From Herbaspirillum seropedicae (lineage in GTDB: Bacteria > Pseudomonadota > Gammaproteobacteria > Burkholderiales > Burkholderiaceae_D): a stretch of 64,000 nt of DNA. Shown in pieces: positions 19,478 to 29,276 of this stretch. Location of the stretch: positions 1 to 64,000 of the forward strand of contig NZ_CP011930.1 in assembly GCF_001040945.1 (NCBI RefSeq). The letters run 5' to 3'. Positions within the stretch are counted from its first letter, which is position 1; each line of letters begins with the position of its first letter. The notes beneath the pieces are model-generated. The model saw only the letters and a program-made list of their open reading frames with translations. It made no database searches and was not told the DNA's origin. The position numbers and the translations under genes are program-made.

Positions 19478-20413
19478 ATGCACACCTTCAAGACGAGCGT
19501 CCTGAGCGTAGTCGCAAGCACTCTCGTCGTCACGATGGGATTGGTGTGCGCCCGCCCTGCCATTGCGCAATCGACCACGATTTCACCTGCGCCTGCAGGA
19601 AATGAATCCACCATCGAGATCAAGCTCGCCGATCTCAATGACGACAATCCCCTCATCAACTACCGCAAGGCCGTGATAGAACTGGCCATGAGAGCCAGCG
19701 GAAAATCCTACACTCTCACGGGCTGCCAGATCACCGAGGCGAGTACCTCCGACCGGCGCTTTGTCCAACTGATACAGGCCGGCCAATACTGCAACCTCAT
19801 GGCCACTTCCGCGGGCGGTGAGCTCACGCGCGGCCTGGAAACCATTCCCTTCCCCATCTACCTGGGCGGCGGCGGCATCCGCGTGCTGCTGGCCCACCGC
19901 AAGAGCCTGGAAGCGGCTACCACCCTCCGTTCACTCAACGACCTGCGCAAGTTTCGCATCGGGTCCGGATCCGGTTGGGTCGATACCAGCATCATGCAAG
20001 CCAATGGCCTCACCGTCGTGCAAAGCAGTTACATGAACCTGTTCGAGATGCTCAAGGCGCAGCGCTTCGACTTCTATAACCGCTCCGTCTTCGAGGCCGT
20101 CGGCGAGCTGGAAAATTATGATCCCCAGCACCAGCTGGCCGTCGTCCCCGATCTCATCCTCTACTACCCTTCGGATCTCTTCTTCTACACCACGCCAGGC
20201 CGCGACGATATCCGCGATGCACTGCTCGATGGACTCAGGAAGATCCAGCGCAACGGCGCCCTGGCCGAACTGATCCAGAACCATCGCTCCACCCGCAATG
20301 CACGGGTGGCCCTGAAGTCGGGCAAGCTGCGGGTGCTGGCGCTGACCAATGAACGATTGACCCCGATAGAACGCGAAGCCCTGGAAACCTACAAGCTGGA
20401 TTGGTTCAGGTAG
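19478..20413 (+). CDS. Periplasmic solute-binding-like protein
   Basis: A 311-residue exported protein with a signal peptide (Lys5, a hydrophobic stretch, cleavage likely after ARPAIAQ near residue 30). The rest looks like a periplasmic binding protein of the family 3 (amino-acid binding) fold, with segments such as FPIYLGGGGIRVLL and SLNDLRKFRIGSGSGW that resemble a ligand-cleft lobe. No ABC permease or ATPase is nearby. The next gene, 37 bases on, encodes a membrane GGDEF/EAL protein, so this may be a sensory ligand-binding partner rather than a transport component. Ligand unknown. Confidence 0.72.
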   Translation: MHTFKTSVLSVVASTLVVTMGLVCARPAIAQSTTISPAPAGNESTIEIKLADLNDDNPLINYRKAVIELAMRASGKSYTLTGCQITEASTSDRRFVQLIQAGQYCNLMATSAGGELTRGLETIPFPIYLGGGGIRVLLAHRKSLEAATTLRSLNDLRKFRIGSGSGWVDTSIMQANGLTVVQSSYMNLFEMLKAQRFDFYNRSVFEAVGELENYDPQHQLAVVPDLILYYPSDLFFYTTPGRDDIRDALLDGLRKIQRNGALAELIQNHRSTRNARVALKSGKLRVLALTNERLTPIEREALETYKLDWFR

Positions 20414-20450
20414 CAGACCGGATGGCTCCACCTCTTGCACTGGCACGACC

Positions 20451-22787
20451 ATGAATCAGAAATTCAACAGCCTAGCCGTCTACATCGCAATGGCGACCCT
20501 GCTTGCACTGAGCCTGCCTGTGGTCGTGGCGCTGACCGTCCTCAATGGCACGCGCGAAAGACAGATCAGCGCGGACATCAACAAGCTGGTCGATGAAAAG
20601 GTCGATATGCTGCGTCACGGTCTGGTCCTGCCGGTCTGGAATCTCGACCAGTCCGACATCATGGCGCTGCTGAAGGGGGCGATGCTGGACCGGCAAGTGG
20701 TCTCCATCGAGGTCATCGATCCGGAAGAAAAAGCCTTGGCCAGGAGGGCGGAGCCACAACGTAGCGCTGGTCACCTGATCCACCGCACCGCGCCCTTGGT
20801 GATGCAGCAGAACCAGCAGGATGTGAGCCTGGGCAGCCTGCACATCGTGGTGTCGGACCATCAGCTGCAGAAAAAGCTGGCTGCTGACAAAAGTTTCTAT
20901 GCCCTTGTTCTGCTGGCGCAGGCGATCGTATCCCTGCTCATCATCGGCCTGCTGGTCTACCGCCGCATCCTGGGGCCCATCGGCAAGCTCACGCAGGCCA
21001 CAGCACGTATCCAGCGCGGCAGCTTCGAGCAGGGTATCGACCTGCCGCAGCAGGATGAGATCGGCCAACTGGCGCGTCATATGGAAGCCATGCAGGCCAG
21101 CCTGAAGACGCTCTTCGATGAACAGGCGGCGATCCTTGGCAATATTCCCGCCGGCGTGCTGTTCGTGCGCAAGGGCAAGATCGTCTTCGGCAACGAGGCG
21201 GCGCAGGCGCAGCTGGCGCGCGATGATCGCAGGCTGGTGGGCGTGGCGGCCGAAGATCTGTTCGTGGAATCGGTGCAGCAGGCGGTGTATGTGGCCAGGG
21301 CCGTGGCGCGCTCCAGCGGCGCGGCGGGTGAGATCGTGCTGCTGCGCAACGCCAGTGGCGCCAGCTTCCCTGCGGAATTGCATACCTCGCTGATCGACCC
21401 CGCCCGTCCGGGGGAGCAGATCTGGGTGGTGATCGATGTGAGTGCGCGCCTGGAGGCGGAGAATCGTATCGACCAGTTGGCCTTCTATGATCCGGTGACA
21501 CAGCTGCCCAACAAGAAGCTGTTCATGGACCGCCTGCGTCGTGGCCTGGACCGGCGGCGCACTTCAGGCCATGCGGGTGCGGTCTTCGTGATGGAAATCC
21601 ATCGCGCCGACCTTTCTTACGGCAGCGTCAAGGCCGATGAGATGGAGCAGTTGCTGATCGAATGCGCGCGCCGCTTCTCAAGCTGCATCACGGCCGAGCA
21701 GACGGTGGCGCGGATGGAGGGTGAGAAGTTCGCGCTGGGTACTGAAATCAGGAGCAATGAACTGGCTGAATGCATCCGCTACTGCGAAGCGCTGGCCCAG
21801 CGCATCCTCGATGCGTTTACCGATCCGCAGAGCCTGAGCGCGGCGCGTTTCCCCTGTTCGGTCAACCTGGGTATCAACATCGTGCGCGATGAGCAATACG
21901 GGGCTTCGGAACTGGTGATGCAGGCCGAGCTGGCGATGGTGCAGTCACGGGCGGCGGGTCGCAATGTCTTCCGTTTCTTTGACCCGGCCATGCAGGCGCT
22001 GGCCAACCAGCGCAGCCAGCTGGAGGCCGAATTGCGCCAGGCGGTGGCGCGGCGCCAGTTCATCGTGTATTACCAGCCCCAGGTCACCTACGAGGGCGAT
22101 GTGGTCGGGGCGGAGGCGCTGGTGCGCTGGCAGCATCCCATCCGCGGCATCGTCTCGCCGACGACCTTCATCTCGCTGGCCGAGGACATGGGCTTGATGG
22201 ATGAGATCGGCCGGCAGGTGCTGCATCGCATCTGTACCGATCTGGAGAACTGGCAGCGCGAAGGATTGGCGCGTGACCTGGTGGTGGCCATCAATGTGTC
22301 GGCGCAGGAATTCAAGGTGGACAATTTCGTCTATCGCTTCCGCGAGATCATGCGCGAGCATCACGTGCCGAGTCATTCGGTGAAGGTGGAGCTGACCGAG
22401 AGCATGATGGTGGATCACATCGAGGATGTGATCACCAAGATGCAGGCCTTGCGGTCCAATGAAGTCTCGATCTCGCTGGACGATTTCGGGACGGGCTATT
22501 CGTCGCTGTCCTATCTCGGACGTTTTCCTATCGACCAGATCAAGATCGACCAGACCTTCGTGCGCGAGATGCAGAACGATGCGGCCATGGCCAGCATCAT
22601 CCGCAGCATCATCATGCTGGGCCAGAGCCTGAACCTGTCCATCATCGCCGAAGGCGTGGAGACGGAGCAGCAGCGCGATTTCTTGCATGCCCAGGGCTGC
22701 CTGCTGTACCAGGGGTATTGGTACAGCAAGCCGATACCGGGCGAGCAGTTTGCCGATCTGCTCAATACGCCGGGCCGTTTCCGCTGA
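20451..22787 (+). CDS. Membrane HAMP-PAS-GGDEF(degenerate)-EAL phosphodiesterase
   Basis: A 778-residue c-di-GMP signalling protein. Two membrane helices (about 10-31 and 150-172) enclose a periplasmic sensor; a HAMP linker, a PAS-like domain (about 220-340), GGDEF and EAL domains follow. The GGDEF signature is replaced by EGEKF (about 422-426) with no GGDEF glycine pair, so cyclase activity is improbable. The EAL domain keeps EALVRW (about 554) and DDFGTGYSSL (about 677), so c-di-GMP hydrolysis is expected. The preceding binding-protein gene is probably co-transcribed and could feed a ligand signal to the periplasmic domain. Confidence 0.9.
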   Translation: MNQKFNSLAVYIAMATLLALSLPVVVALTVLNGTRERQISADINKLVDEKVDMLRHGLVLPVWNLDQSDIMALLKGAMLDRQVVSIEVIDPEEKALARRAEPQRSAGHLIHRTAPLVMQQNQQDVSLGSLHIVVSDHQLQKKLAADKSFYALVLLAQAIVSLLIIGLLVYRRILGPIGKLTQATARIQRGSFEQGIDLPQQDEIGQLARHMEAMQASLKTLFDEQAAILGNIPAGVLFVRKGKIVFGNEAAQAQLARDDRRLVGVAAEDLFVESVQQAVYVARAVARSSGAAGEIVLLRNASGASFPAELHTSLIDPARPGEQIWVVIDVSARLEAENRIDQLAFYDPVTQLPNKKLFMDRLRRGLDRRRTSGHAGAVFVMEIHRADLSYGSVKADEMEQLLIECARRFSSCITAEQTVARMEGEKFALGTEIRSNELAECIRYCEALAQRILDAFTDPQSLSAARFPCSVNLGINIVRDEQYGASELVMQAELAMVQSRAAGRNVFRFFDPAMQALANQRSQLEAELRQAVARRQFIVYYQPQVTYEGDVVGAEALVRWQHPIRGIVSPTTFISLAEDMGLMDEIGRQVLHRICTDLENWQREGLARDLVVAINVSAQEFKVDNFVYRFREIMREHHVPSHSVKVELTESMMVDHIEDVITKMQALRSNEVSISLDDFGTGYSSLSYLGRFPIDQIKIDQTFVREMQNDAAMASIIRSIIMLGQSLNLSIIAEGVETEQQRDFLHAQGCLLYQGYWYSKPIPGEQFADLLNTPGRFR

Positions 22788-22848
22788 TCCGTGTGGCGGG
22801 GGTCACCGCATCGGAGCGGGGCCGGCTTATGCGTTGCTGATGTAGGGC

Positions 22849-23139
22849 TTATGCGCCGTTGTACAGCGAAGCATCAGCGGCCTGGCCCTGGGTGGTGCTG
22901 CCTTCCATCGAGGGCTTGGCGGCCTGGGCCGGCATCGGCACGCCGTCGCGGGCGGCCTGCAGTTCGGCCATGACATCGGCGCGGGTCTTGCTGCTCTTGA
23001 AGGTGACTACGGGATAGTTGCTCTCGGCGGTCAGGTTGGCCTTGTCGCGGGCGGCGTCGGTGCTGACGGTGGATTGGGCGAAGGCCGACATCGAGCAGAC
23101 GGAGACCAGGCCGGCGAGGATGAGGTGGGAAGTTTTCAT
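22849..23139 (-). CDS. DUF4148 exported small protein
   Basis: A 96-residue protein with a signal peptide (MKTSHLILAGLVSVCSMSAFA, slightly abbreviated here as the first 21 residues) and one copy of the DUF4148 pattern SSKTRADVMAELQAARDG. This family is abundant in Burkholderiales; function unknown, periplasmic location likely. AGGAG-type ribosome site (from TAGAGG...AGGAGCTTCTC on the opposite strand) precedes the ATG. It diverges from the heavy-metal response regulator, sharing a 202-base gap with the CusR-like box, so metal-linked expression is possible. Confidence 0.8.
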   Translation of the reverse strand: MKTSHLILAGLVSVCSMSAFAQSTVSTDAARDKANLTAESNYPVVTFKSSKTRADVMAELQAARDGVPMPAQAAKPSMEGSTTQGQAADASLYNGA

Positions 23140-23270
23140 GAGAAGCTCCTAGAGGGGATGTGCAAAAAACGTCAGCCGCGCTGCGCGGCCGTCCTGTCGA
23201 TCCCGTCGCTGCGGCGGGTATCGTTGGAAGCCATTCTAGGGAGCCGCTGCGCACAGAAAGATTGCCCAGT

Positions 23271-23288
23271 CATTACAGATTTGTAATG
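23271..23288. promoter_or_regulatory. CusR/CopR-type inverted repeat
   Basis: CATTACA GATT TGTAATG is a perfect 7-bp inverted repeat, 54 bases before the response regulator start. It matches the TTACA...TGTAA form recognised by CusR/CopR-type heavy-metal regulators, so it is probably the autoregulatory site and may also affect the divergent DUF4148 gene. Confidence 0.65.
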
Positions 23289-23341
23289 AATCCGGCGCGG
23301 CGCTGGTTCAGAATACTGGCTTATCCGTCAGGAATCCGATC

Positions 23342-24049
23342 ATGCATATCTTGTTGGTAGAGGACGAACCCAAGTCTGGCGACTACCTGCGCCGTGGCTT
23401 GACCGAGTCCGGCTTTGTGGTGGACTGGGTGCAGACCGGGGTCGATGGCCTGCATAATGCGCGCACGCTGGACTACAAGCTCATCATCCTGGATGTGATG
23501 CTGCCCGGCATGAATGGCTGGGACATCCTGCGCGAACTGCGCCGCACGCATGACACGCCCGTGCTGTTCCTGACCGCGCGCGACGAGGTGGAAGACCGCG
23601 TCAAGGGTCTGGAGCTGGGCGCAGACGATTACCTGGTCAAGCCCTTCGCCTACACCGAACTGCTGGCGCGGGTGCGCACCCTGCTGCGCCGTGGTCCCAG
23701 CCGCGAAGTCGATCTGATCGAATACGACGATGTGGTGCTCGATGTCCTGCGCCGCAAAGTGACCCGCGCAGGACAACGCATCGACCTCACCGCCAAGGAA
23801 TTCGCGCTGCTGCACATGTTGATCCGCCGCCCCGGCGAAGTGCTCTCGCGTCCGCAGATCGCCTCCCAGGTCTGGGACATGAACTTCGACAGCGACACCA
23901 ACGTGGTCGACGTCGCCGTGCGTCGCCTGCGCGCCAAGCTCGATGAGGGTTTCGAGAAGAAGCTGCTGCATACGGTCTGGGGCATGGGCTACGTGTTCGA
24001 GGTGCGGGAGGGGCGCGAGGTGCGTGAGGTGCGTGAGGAGCGCCCATGA
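23342..24049 (+). CDS. OmpR-family heavy-metal response regulator
   Basis: A 235-residue regulator with an N-terminal receiver domain (acidic pair Glu8-Asp9, phosphoacceptor Asp51 in [10 protein letters not shown], Lys in VKPFAY) and a C-terminal winged helix DNA-binding domain (about 125-225, with [19 protein letters not shown]). The receiver is of the CusR/CopR/IrlR heavy-metal type. The tail carries a short charged repeat ([14 protein letters not shown]) beyond the usual end. The stop overlaps the kinase start by ATGA. The upstream TTACA-type palindrome fits metal-responsive autoregulation. Likely copper or silver, but no efflux genes are adjacent. Confidence 0.9.
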   Translation: MHILLVEDEPKSGDYLRRGLTESGFVVDWVQTGVDGLHNARTLDYKLIILDVMLPGMNGWDILRELRRTHDTPVLFLTARDEVEDRVKGLELGADDYLVKPFAYTELLARVRTLLRRGPSREVDLIEYDDVVLDVLRRKVTRAGQRIDLTAKEFALLHMLIRRPGEVLSRPQIASQVWDMNFDSDTNVVDVAVRRLRAKLDEGFEKKLLHTVWGMGYVFEVREGREVREVREERP

Positions 24050-25449
24050 GGCGCTTCGCGCCGGCTTCGCTGAGCCTGCGGCTGGTGGCGTTGTTCGGCT
24101 TGCTGGCCATGGTGATCCTGGCGGCGCTGGGGACTTATCTGTCGCATTCGCTGCACGTCCAGCTGGAGCGCCGCGATGACGAGGAGTTGGCCGGCAAGTG
24201 CCGCTCCATCAATCACCTGGTGGAGCATGCGGCGTCGCTGGAGGATATCCTGGCGCGGCGCCACCTGGTGCTGGACACCCTCACCGGCCATGACCAGCTG
24301 CTGGTGCGCATTGCCCGCGCCGACGGCAGCACCCTCCTGGAAAGCCACGACCCGACCCGCACCCCGCCCGGCATCGATCTCTCGCAGGTCGACATTCGCG
24401 CCTGGGATAGCATCCAGTCCTGGAAGCTGGGCGATCTGCGCGCCCGCTATGTCGCCAGCAAGCCAGTGACGCGCTCGGGCGAGCAAGCCGTCGTGCTGGT
24501 CGTGCGCACGGCCTCGGATCGCATGCTGCTGCTGGCTGAATATCGCTCTGATGTCTGGTGGGCCGCTGGCGTGGGCGCGCTTCTGGCCATCCTGATGAGC
24601 TACTTCCTGGTGCGCAGCGGCCTGCGGCCCTTACGGACCATGGCCGCGCAGACGCGGGCGGTGTCCGCCAACCGTCTCGATACCCGGCTGGACCTGCAGG
24701 CGGCGCCGCGTGAGCTGCATGAGATCGTCGAATCCTTCAACGAGATGCTGGACCGCCTGCATCGCAGCTTCCAGCAACTGAGCCAGTTCTCCGCCGATCT
24801 CGCCCATGACGTGCGCACCCCGCTCAACAACCTGATGGTGCAGACCCAGGTAGCGCTGGGCAAGCCCCGTGGCATCGATGAGTATCAGGCCCTGCTCAGT
24901 TCCAATATCGAAGAGTATGAAAGGCTGTCGCGGATGATGGAGAGCATGCTCTTCCTGGCGCGCGCCGAGAACGCCCATGTGGTGCTGCAATGGCAGGAAC
25001 TGGATGTGGCCCAGGAATTGACCCGCATAGCGGATTATTTTGAAGGGATCGCCGACGAGGCCCAAGTGCGCCTGGTGGTGCAGGGCGCCGGACGCCTGCA
25101 GGCTGACGCCACGCTGTTGCGCCGCGCGGTGGGCAACCTGGTGGCCAACGCCATCCGCTACACCCCCGCTGATGGCGTGATCCGCTTGCAGGTCGACGCG
25201 GCCGGGGATGGCATGGAGATCAGCGTTTCCAATCCCGGCGCGGGTATTCCTGCCGAGCAGCTGGAACGCCTGTTCGACCGCTTCTATCGCGCCGATCCCT
25301 CGCGCAGCAGTGCGGGCGGTTCCAGCGGGCTGGGTTTGGCCATCGTGCGTTCGATCATGATGCTGCACGGTGGGCAAGCTTCGGTGACCAGCTCGCCCGG
25401 CCAGCTGACGGTGTTCAGCCTGCGATTCCCCGGTCGCAGTGCGGTGTAG
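24046..25449 (+). CDS. Heavy-metal sensor histidine kinase
   Basis: The 467-residue partner of the preceding regulator, overlapping it by four bases. Two membrane helices (about 10-32 and 170-190) flank a periplasmic sensor; HAMP, a HisKA domain with phosphoacceptor His254 in [12 protein letters not shown], and a HATPase_c domain with N-box ([11 protein letters not shown]), G1 and GLGLAIV motifs follow. Architecture matches CusS/IrlS. It would sense periplasmic metal and phosphorylate Asp51 of the regulator. The absence of neighbouring efflux genes means the regulon lies elsewhere. Confidence 0.9.
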   Translation: MRRFAPASLSLRLVALFGLLAMVILAALGTYLSHSLHVQLERRDDEELAGKCRSINHLVEHAASLEDILARRHLVLDTLTGHDQLLVRIARADGSTLLESHDPTRTPPGIDLSQVDIRAWDSIQSWKLGDLRARYVASKPVTRSGEQAVVLVVRTASDRMLLLAEYRSDVWWAAGVGALLAILMSYFLVRSGLRPLRTMAAQTRAVSANRLDTRLDLQAAPRELHEIVESFNEMLDRLHRSFQQLSQFSADLAHDVRTPLNNLMVQTQVALGKPRGIDEYQALLSSNIEEYERLSRMMESMLFLARAENAHVVLQWQELDVAQELTRIADYFEGIADEAQVRLVVQGAGRLQADATLLRRAVGNLVANAIRYTPADGVIRLQVDAAGDGMEISVSNPGAGIPAEQLERLFDRFYRADPSRSSAGGSSGLGLAIVRSIMMLHGGQASVTSSPGQLTVFSLRFPGRSAV

Positions 25450-25496
25450 AGGTCAGCGTCAGGCCAGCACCAGCGCTGCCCGCGGATGATGCAATG

Positions 25497-25766
25497 TCAA
25501 TCGGACGCCCGGTGCTCTTCCTTGGGCAGTGCCAGCAGCGTGTGTCGCAGAAGGTCGGGCAATTCCATTTCCAGTGCCTCTGCCAGAGCTTCCATGTTGT
25601 CCACGGAGATGTTTCTTTCCCCGCGTTCAACTTCGCTCAGGTAGGTGCGACTGATGTCAGCCCGGAAGGCAAGCTCTTCTTGCGACATCTCTTTAAGCCG
25701 GCGAACTCTGCGAACATTTTGTCCAAAGATGAGCCGGGCGCTCGGTGGAGTCTCAGTGGTTTTCAT
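25497..25766 (-). CDS. Small XRE family HTH regulator
   Basis: An 89-residue protein almost entirely made of a Cro/C1 helix-turn-helix (about 14-70: FGQNVRRVRRLKEMSQEELA, then ISRTYLSEVERGERN). Such proteins are found as single-domain repressors, often regulating a neighbouring restriction or toxin gene, but none is present here. It converges on the sensor kinase gene. The AT-rich 263 bases upstream, before the DUF445 gene, hold its promoter and look unlike the surrounding DNA, perhaps a small transferred remnant. Confidence 0.8.
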   Translation of the reverse strand: MKTTETPPSARLIFGQNVRRVRRLKEMSQEELAFRADISRTYLSEVERGERNISVDNMEALAEALEMELPDLLRHTLLALPKEEHRASD

Positions 25767-26029
25767 GAGCGCAAGGATCAGGCGGCTAGTAACGACGGTC
25801 GATTAGCTACAATTACTAAGGCACCTACTATCGGTGACATGATAGTTATACTCGCGAATCTCTCTGTATTTAATCGAAATTTATCGAGAATAACTTCAGT
25901 CTTTAAGCGAGTCATTTATAGAAATATTTTCAGTACGTGCTCGATAAATTTGGGGAATTCCACCGAGATTGAATCGACGGTTCTCGTAGAGCGAGTGAAA
26001 TTTTTGTTTCCGATCCTTTTCTGATTCTC
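25767..26029. other. AT-rich gap upstream of the XRE gene
   Basis: No gene is seen. The stretch from about 25790 to 26010 is clearly AT-richer than both flanks and includes GATAGTTATAC-like promoter sequence (about 25840-25855). It may hold divergent promoters for the XRE and DUF445 genes or be a remnant of a transferred segment. Confidence 0.35.
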
Positions 26030-27307
26030 ATGGACAAGCAAGACGCACTTCGCCGGACCAAGCGGCTCGCATTCATCTGTCTGCTCGCGGCAGCCGCCCT
26101 CTTCATCATCGCCTCGCTGGCCCCGCCGTCCTGGTGGAGCGGCCTGCTGCGCGCCATGGCTGAGGCTGCCATGGTGGGGGCGCTGGCGGACTGGTTCGCC
26201 GTGAGTGCCTTGTTCCGTCGCATTCCCCTGCCCTTGCTGTCGCGCCATACCGACATCATTGCTCGCAACAAGGAGCGCATCGCCCACAACCTGGCCGTCT
26301 TCGTGGAAGAAAAATTCCTCAGCCCGCAGTCGCTGGCCGCGCTGATACGCCGGCATGATCCGGCGCAGCACCTGGCCCGCTGGATGGCCCTGCCGGAGAA
26401 CGCCGCGCGCCTGGGCGGCTACATGGCGCGGGCGGTGGGCGGCGTACTCATGCTCACCGATGACCGTCGCATCCAGTCCTTCCTGCGCCAGGGCTTGCAT
26501 GCGGCGGTAGGCAAGCTGGACCTGTCGCATTCACTGGCCGCTGTGCTCGACACCCTGACCCTGGACGGCCGGCACCAACAGTTGCTCGATCGCGCCATCA
26601 TCGAACTGGCCGCCCTGCTGAACCGCGAGCAGACCCGGATCTTTATCGCCGAGCGCATGGTGGATTGGCTGCGCCAGGAATATCCCAAGATCGAGAAGAT
26701 CCTCCCCTCGCAGTGGATAGGCGAGAAATCCGCGCAGACCCTGGCTGACATCCTCGACAAGCTGCTTAGCGGCATCGCTGAGGACCCCCAGCATTCACTG
26801 CGCCGCGCCTTTGACGAGCAGGTCGCGCGATTCATCGTGCGCCTCAAGGAAGACCCTGCCCTGCGCGAACGTGCCGACACCTTCAAGCGCGAGTTGCTGG
26901 AAGGCGAAGCGGTCCATGCCTACGTGGGCGGCCTGTGGGACAGTCTGCGCCAATGGCTGCGCGCCGACCTGGAGCGCAGCGATTCGGTCTTGCGCCGCCA
27001 CGCCCAGGACGCCACCCAATGGATAGGCCAGGCGCTGCAGGACGACGCCGCGTTGCGGGCCTCGCTCAACACCCATCTCGAGCACGCCATCGCCAGCTTG
27101 AGTCCCGAGCTGGCGCAGCTGCTCTCGCGTCACATCAGCGACACCATCCGCCAATGGGAAACGGTCGAGCTGTCGCGCCAGGTCGAACTCAATATCGGCC
27201 GCGACCTGCAGTTCATCCGCATCAATGGAACCCTGGTGGGCGCACTGATCGGCGCCGTGCTGTTTGGCCTGTCAGCGCTGATGCAATGGCTGGTGCACGG
27301 CGTTTGA
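26030..27307 (+). CDS. DUF445 family membrane protein
   Basis: A 425-residue protein with a hydrophobic N-terminus (two helices around 14-60, including the MAEAAMVGALADWFAVSALFR signature typical of DUF445) and a C-terminal membrane helix (about 400-420), separated by a long amphipathic helical region. The family (E. coli YjiN relatives) lies in the inner membrane and is of unknown biochemical function. No clear ribosome binding site precedes the ATG. It faces the acyl-CoA synthetase gene tail to tail with a 19-base gap. Confidence 0.85.
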   Translation: MDKQDALRRTKRLAFICLLAAAALFIIASLAPPSWWSGLLRAMAEAAMVGALADWFAVSALFRRIPLPLLSRHTDIIARNKERIAHNLAVFVEEKFLSPQSLAALIRRHDPAQHLARWMALPENAARLGGYMARAVGGVLMLTDDRRIQSFLRQGLHAAVGKLDLSHSLAAVLDTLTLDGRHQQLLDRAIIELAALLNREQTRIFIAERMVDWLRQEYPKIEKILPSQWIGEKSAQTLADILDKLLSGIAEDPQHSLRRAFDEQVARFIVRLKEDPALRERADTFKRELLEGEAVHAYVGGLWDSLRQWLRADLERSDSVLRRHAQDATQWIGQALQDDAALRASLNTHLEHAIASLSPELAQLLSRHISDTIRQWETVELSRQVELNIGRDLQFIRINGTLVGALIGAVLFGLSALMQWLVHGV

Positions 27308-27326
27308 ACATGCCGATGCCGACGGC

Positions 27327-28976
27327 CTACTGATCCATCTCCTTGAGCGTCTTGCGCATGATCTTGCCGGTCGCCGTGGTGGGCAAGGCCGCCACGAAGC
27401 TGATCAGGCGCGGATACTCGTGCGCCGCCAGTTGCGCCCGGACGTGCTGCTGCAACTCGGCCTTCAAGGCCTCGTCGGGCGTGACGCCATCCTTGAGCAC
27501 TACGAAGGCCTTCACCACCTCGGTCCGCAAGGCGTCCTTGACCCCTACCACCGCGGCGATGCGCACGGCCGGATGGCGCATCAGGCATTCCTCGATGGCG
27601 GCGGGTCCGATGCGGTAGCCGGCGCTGGTGATGACGTCGTCGTTGCGGCCCAGGTAGCGGATGTAGCCTTGTTCATCCATGCTGCCCAGATCGCCCGTGA
27701 GCAGGAAGTCGCCAGCGAATTTCTCGCGCGTGGCTTCCTCGTTGCGCCAGTAGCGCAGGAACATCACCGGATCAGGGGCGCGGATGGCGATATTGCCGAC
27801 CGTGCCGTGCGGCAGCACCTGGCCTTGCTCATCGACGATCTGCACTACATGGCCGGGCACAGCGCGCCCCATGCTGCCGGAGACCGATGGATAGCAATGC
27901 GAGGAAGACGAGACCACCAGGTTGCATTCGGTCTGGCCGTAGAACTCGTTGATGGTGACACCCAGCGCTTCCCGCCCCCAGGCGATCAGGTCGTCACCCA
28001 GCGTCTCGCCGCCGCTGGCCACGCTGCGCAGCGAAAAGTCCGCCTGCGCGCGCACCGTCGCGGCGCCGCGCAGCATCTTCAGCGCCGTGGGCGGAAAGAA
28101 GACGTTGCGGATCTGATGCCGCGCCAGCAGTCCGAATACCTCCGCGGCATCGAATTTTTCCAGACGCCGCGCCACCACGGCCACTCCGTGGTACAGCGAC
28201 GGCAGCAGCACATCGAGCAAGCCGCCGATCCAGGCCCAGTCGGCGGGTGTCCAGAAGCGGTCGCCCTCTTGCGGGAAGCTGTCGTGCGACACCTCCACGC
28301 CCGGCAGATGGCCCAGCAGCACGCGGTGCGCATGCAGCGCGCCCTTGGCCTTGCCGGTGGTGCCGGAGGTGTAGATGATCATGGCCGGATCATCGGCTAG
28401 CGTCAGCACCGGATCCAGCTCGGCAGGGGCGGCGTGCAGGCGGTCCCAGAAGTCGGTGGTCTGCGGCAGCACCAGGTCTGACGATTCCACGCAGAACACC
28501 AGCCTGAGCGCCGGCAGTTCCCCTGCCAACGTGGCCTTTTCCATCCCGCTGGCATCGGTCACCAGCGCGACCGCGCCGCTGTTGTCGAGCCGGTAAGCGA
28601 TGGCGTCCGGCCCGAACAGGTAGAACAGCGGCACCGTGATGGCGCCCAGCTTGTAGGCGGCGAGATGGGTGATGACCGTCTCGATGCGTTGCGACAGGTA
28701 GATGCCGATGCGGTCACCGCGCCCGACGCCGGCTGCACGCAGGGCATTGGCGAATCTGTCGCTGAGGATCTTGAGCTGGTCGTAGCTGTAGCTCGTGACG
28801 CTACCGTCGGCGTCTTCGCAGATGATGGCCGTGCGCCCACTGCCGTCGGCCCAGCGGTCGCAGGCGGCCTGGGCGATGTTGAAGTGGGTGGGGATCTGCC
28901 ATTCGTAGGGTGAAGGGTTGCCGGCGCGGTAGTGTGCGGCGCTGATCACAGAGCGGGGTGCGATATTGGGGGGCAC
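27327..28976 (-). CDS. Acyl-CoA synthetase (AMP-forming)
   Basis: An ANL-superfamily ligase, 549 residues, activating a carboxylic acid as acyl-AMP then acyl-CoA. Motifs: IIYTSGTTGKAKG (P-loop), EFYGQTE, TGDLG, and PTTATGKIMRK with the C-terminal catalytic lysine. It resembles the acetyl/medium-chain acyl-CoA synthetase branch; substrate cannot be fixed by eye. The start is GTG at 28976, supported by AGGAGA eight bases upstream and a coherent N-terminus (PPNIAPRSVISAAHY). It diverges from vgrG across a 300-base gap and is unrelated to the T6SS genes. Confidence 0.9.
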   Translation of the reverse strand: MPPNIAPRSVISAAHYRAGNPSPYEWQIPTHFNIAQAACDRWADGSGRTAIICEDADGSVTSYSYDQLKILSDRFANALRAAGVGRGDRIGIYLSQRIETVITHLAAYKLGAITVPLFYLFGPDAIAYRLDNSGAVALVTDASGMEKATLAGELPALRLVFCVESSDLVLPQTTDFWDRLHAAPAELDPVLTLADDPAMIIYTSGTTGKAKGALHAHRVLLGHLPGVEVSHDSFPQEGDRFWTPADWAWIGGLLDVLLPSLYHGVAVVARRLEKFDAAEVFGLLARHQIRNVFFPPTALKMLRGAATVRAQADFSLRSVASGGETLGDDLIAWGREALGVTINEFYGQTECNLVVSSSSHCYPSVSGSMGRAVPGHVVQIVDEQGQVLPHGTVGNIAIRAPDPVMFLRYWRNEEATREKFAGDFLLTGDLGSMDEQGYIRYLGRNDDVITSAGYRIGPAAIEECLMRHPAVRIAAVVGVKDALRTEVVKAFVVLKDGVTPDEALKAELQQHVRAQLAAHEYPRLISFVAALPTTATGKIMRKTLKEMDQ

Positions 28977-29276
28977 TTCGTGTCTCCTATGGGATGTTCG
29001 ATGGGGCTGCCTGCAAAGGGGCTGGGCTCCTCAGTCACCGGGATCCGGCATGCCGCCTATCATAGCGTCCCCAATGACGATCGGCATGGACGCGGCCAAG
29101 TGCATTTGCACGATGCGCGGTCGAAATCCGACGAATTCGGCAGCCAATCTGCTCCCCTTCACCAAGCGGTGCTCTGGTCTCCGCTAGCATGAACTCTCCC
29201 TTCGCCACCTGCCGTTCCCCTCCTGCGCCACCTGCCGTGCGCACGGCTGCGGACGGATTTCTGCAAGGATTTTCCC
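28977..29276. other. Divergent gap between acyl-CoA synthetase and vgrG
   Basis: No gene is supported. The stretch contains the synthetase ribosome site (AGGAGA on the minus strand) and the vgrG site AAGGA at 29265-29269. No strong promoter or T6SS-specific element could be identified by eye. Confidence 0.4.
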
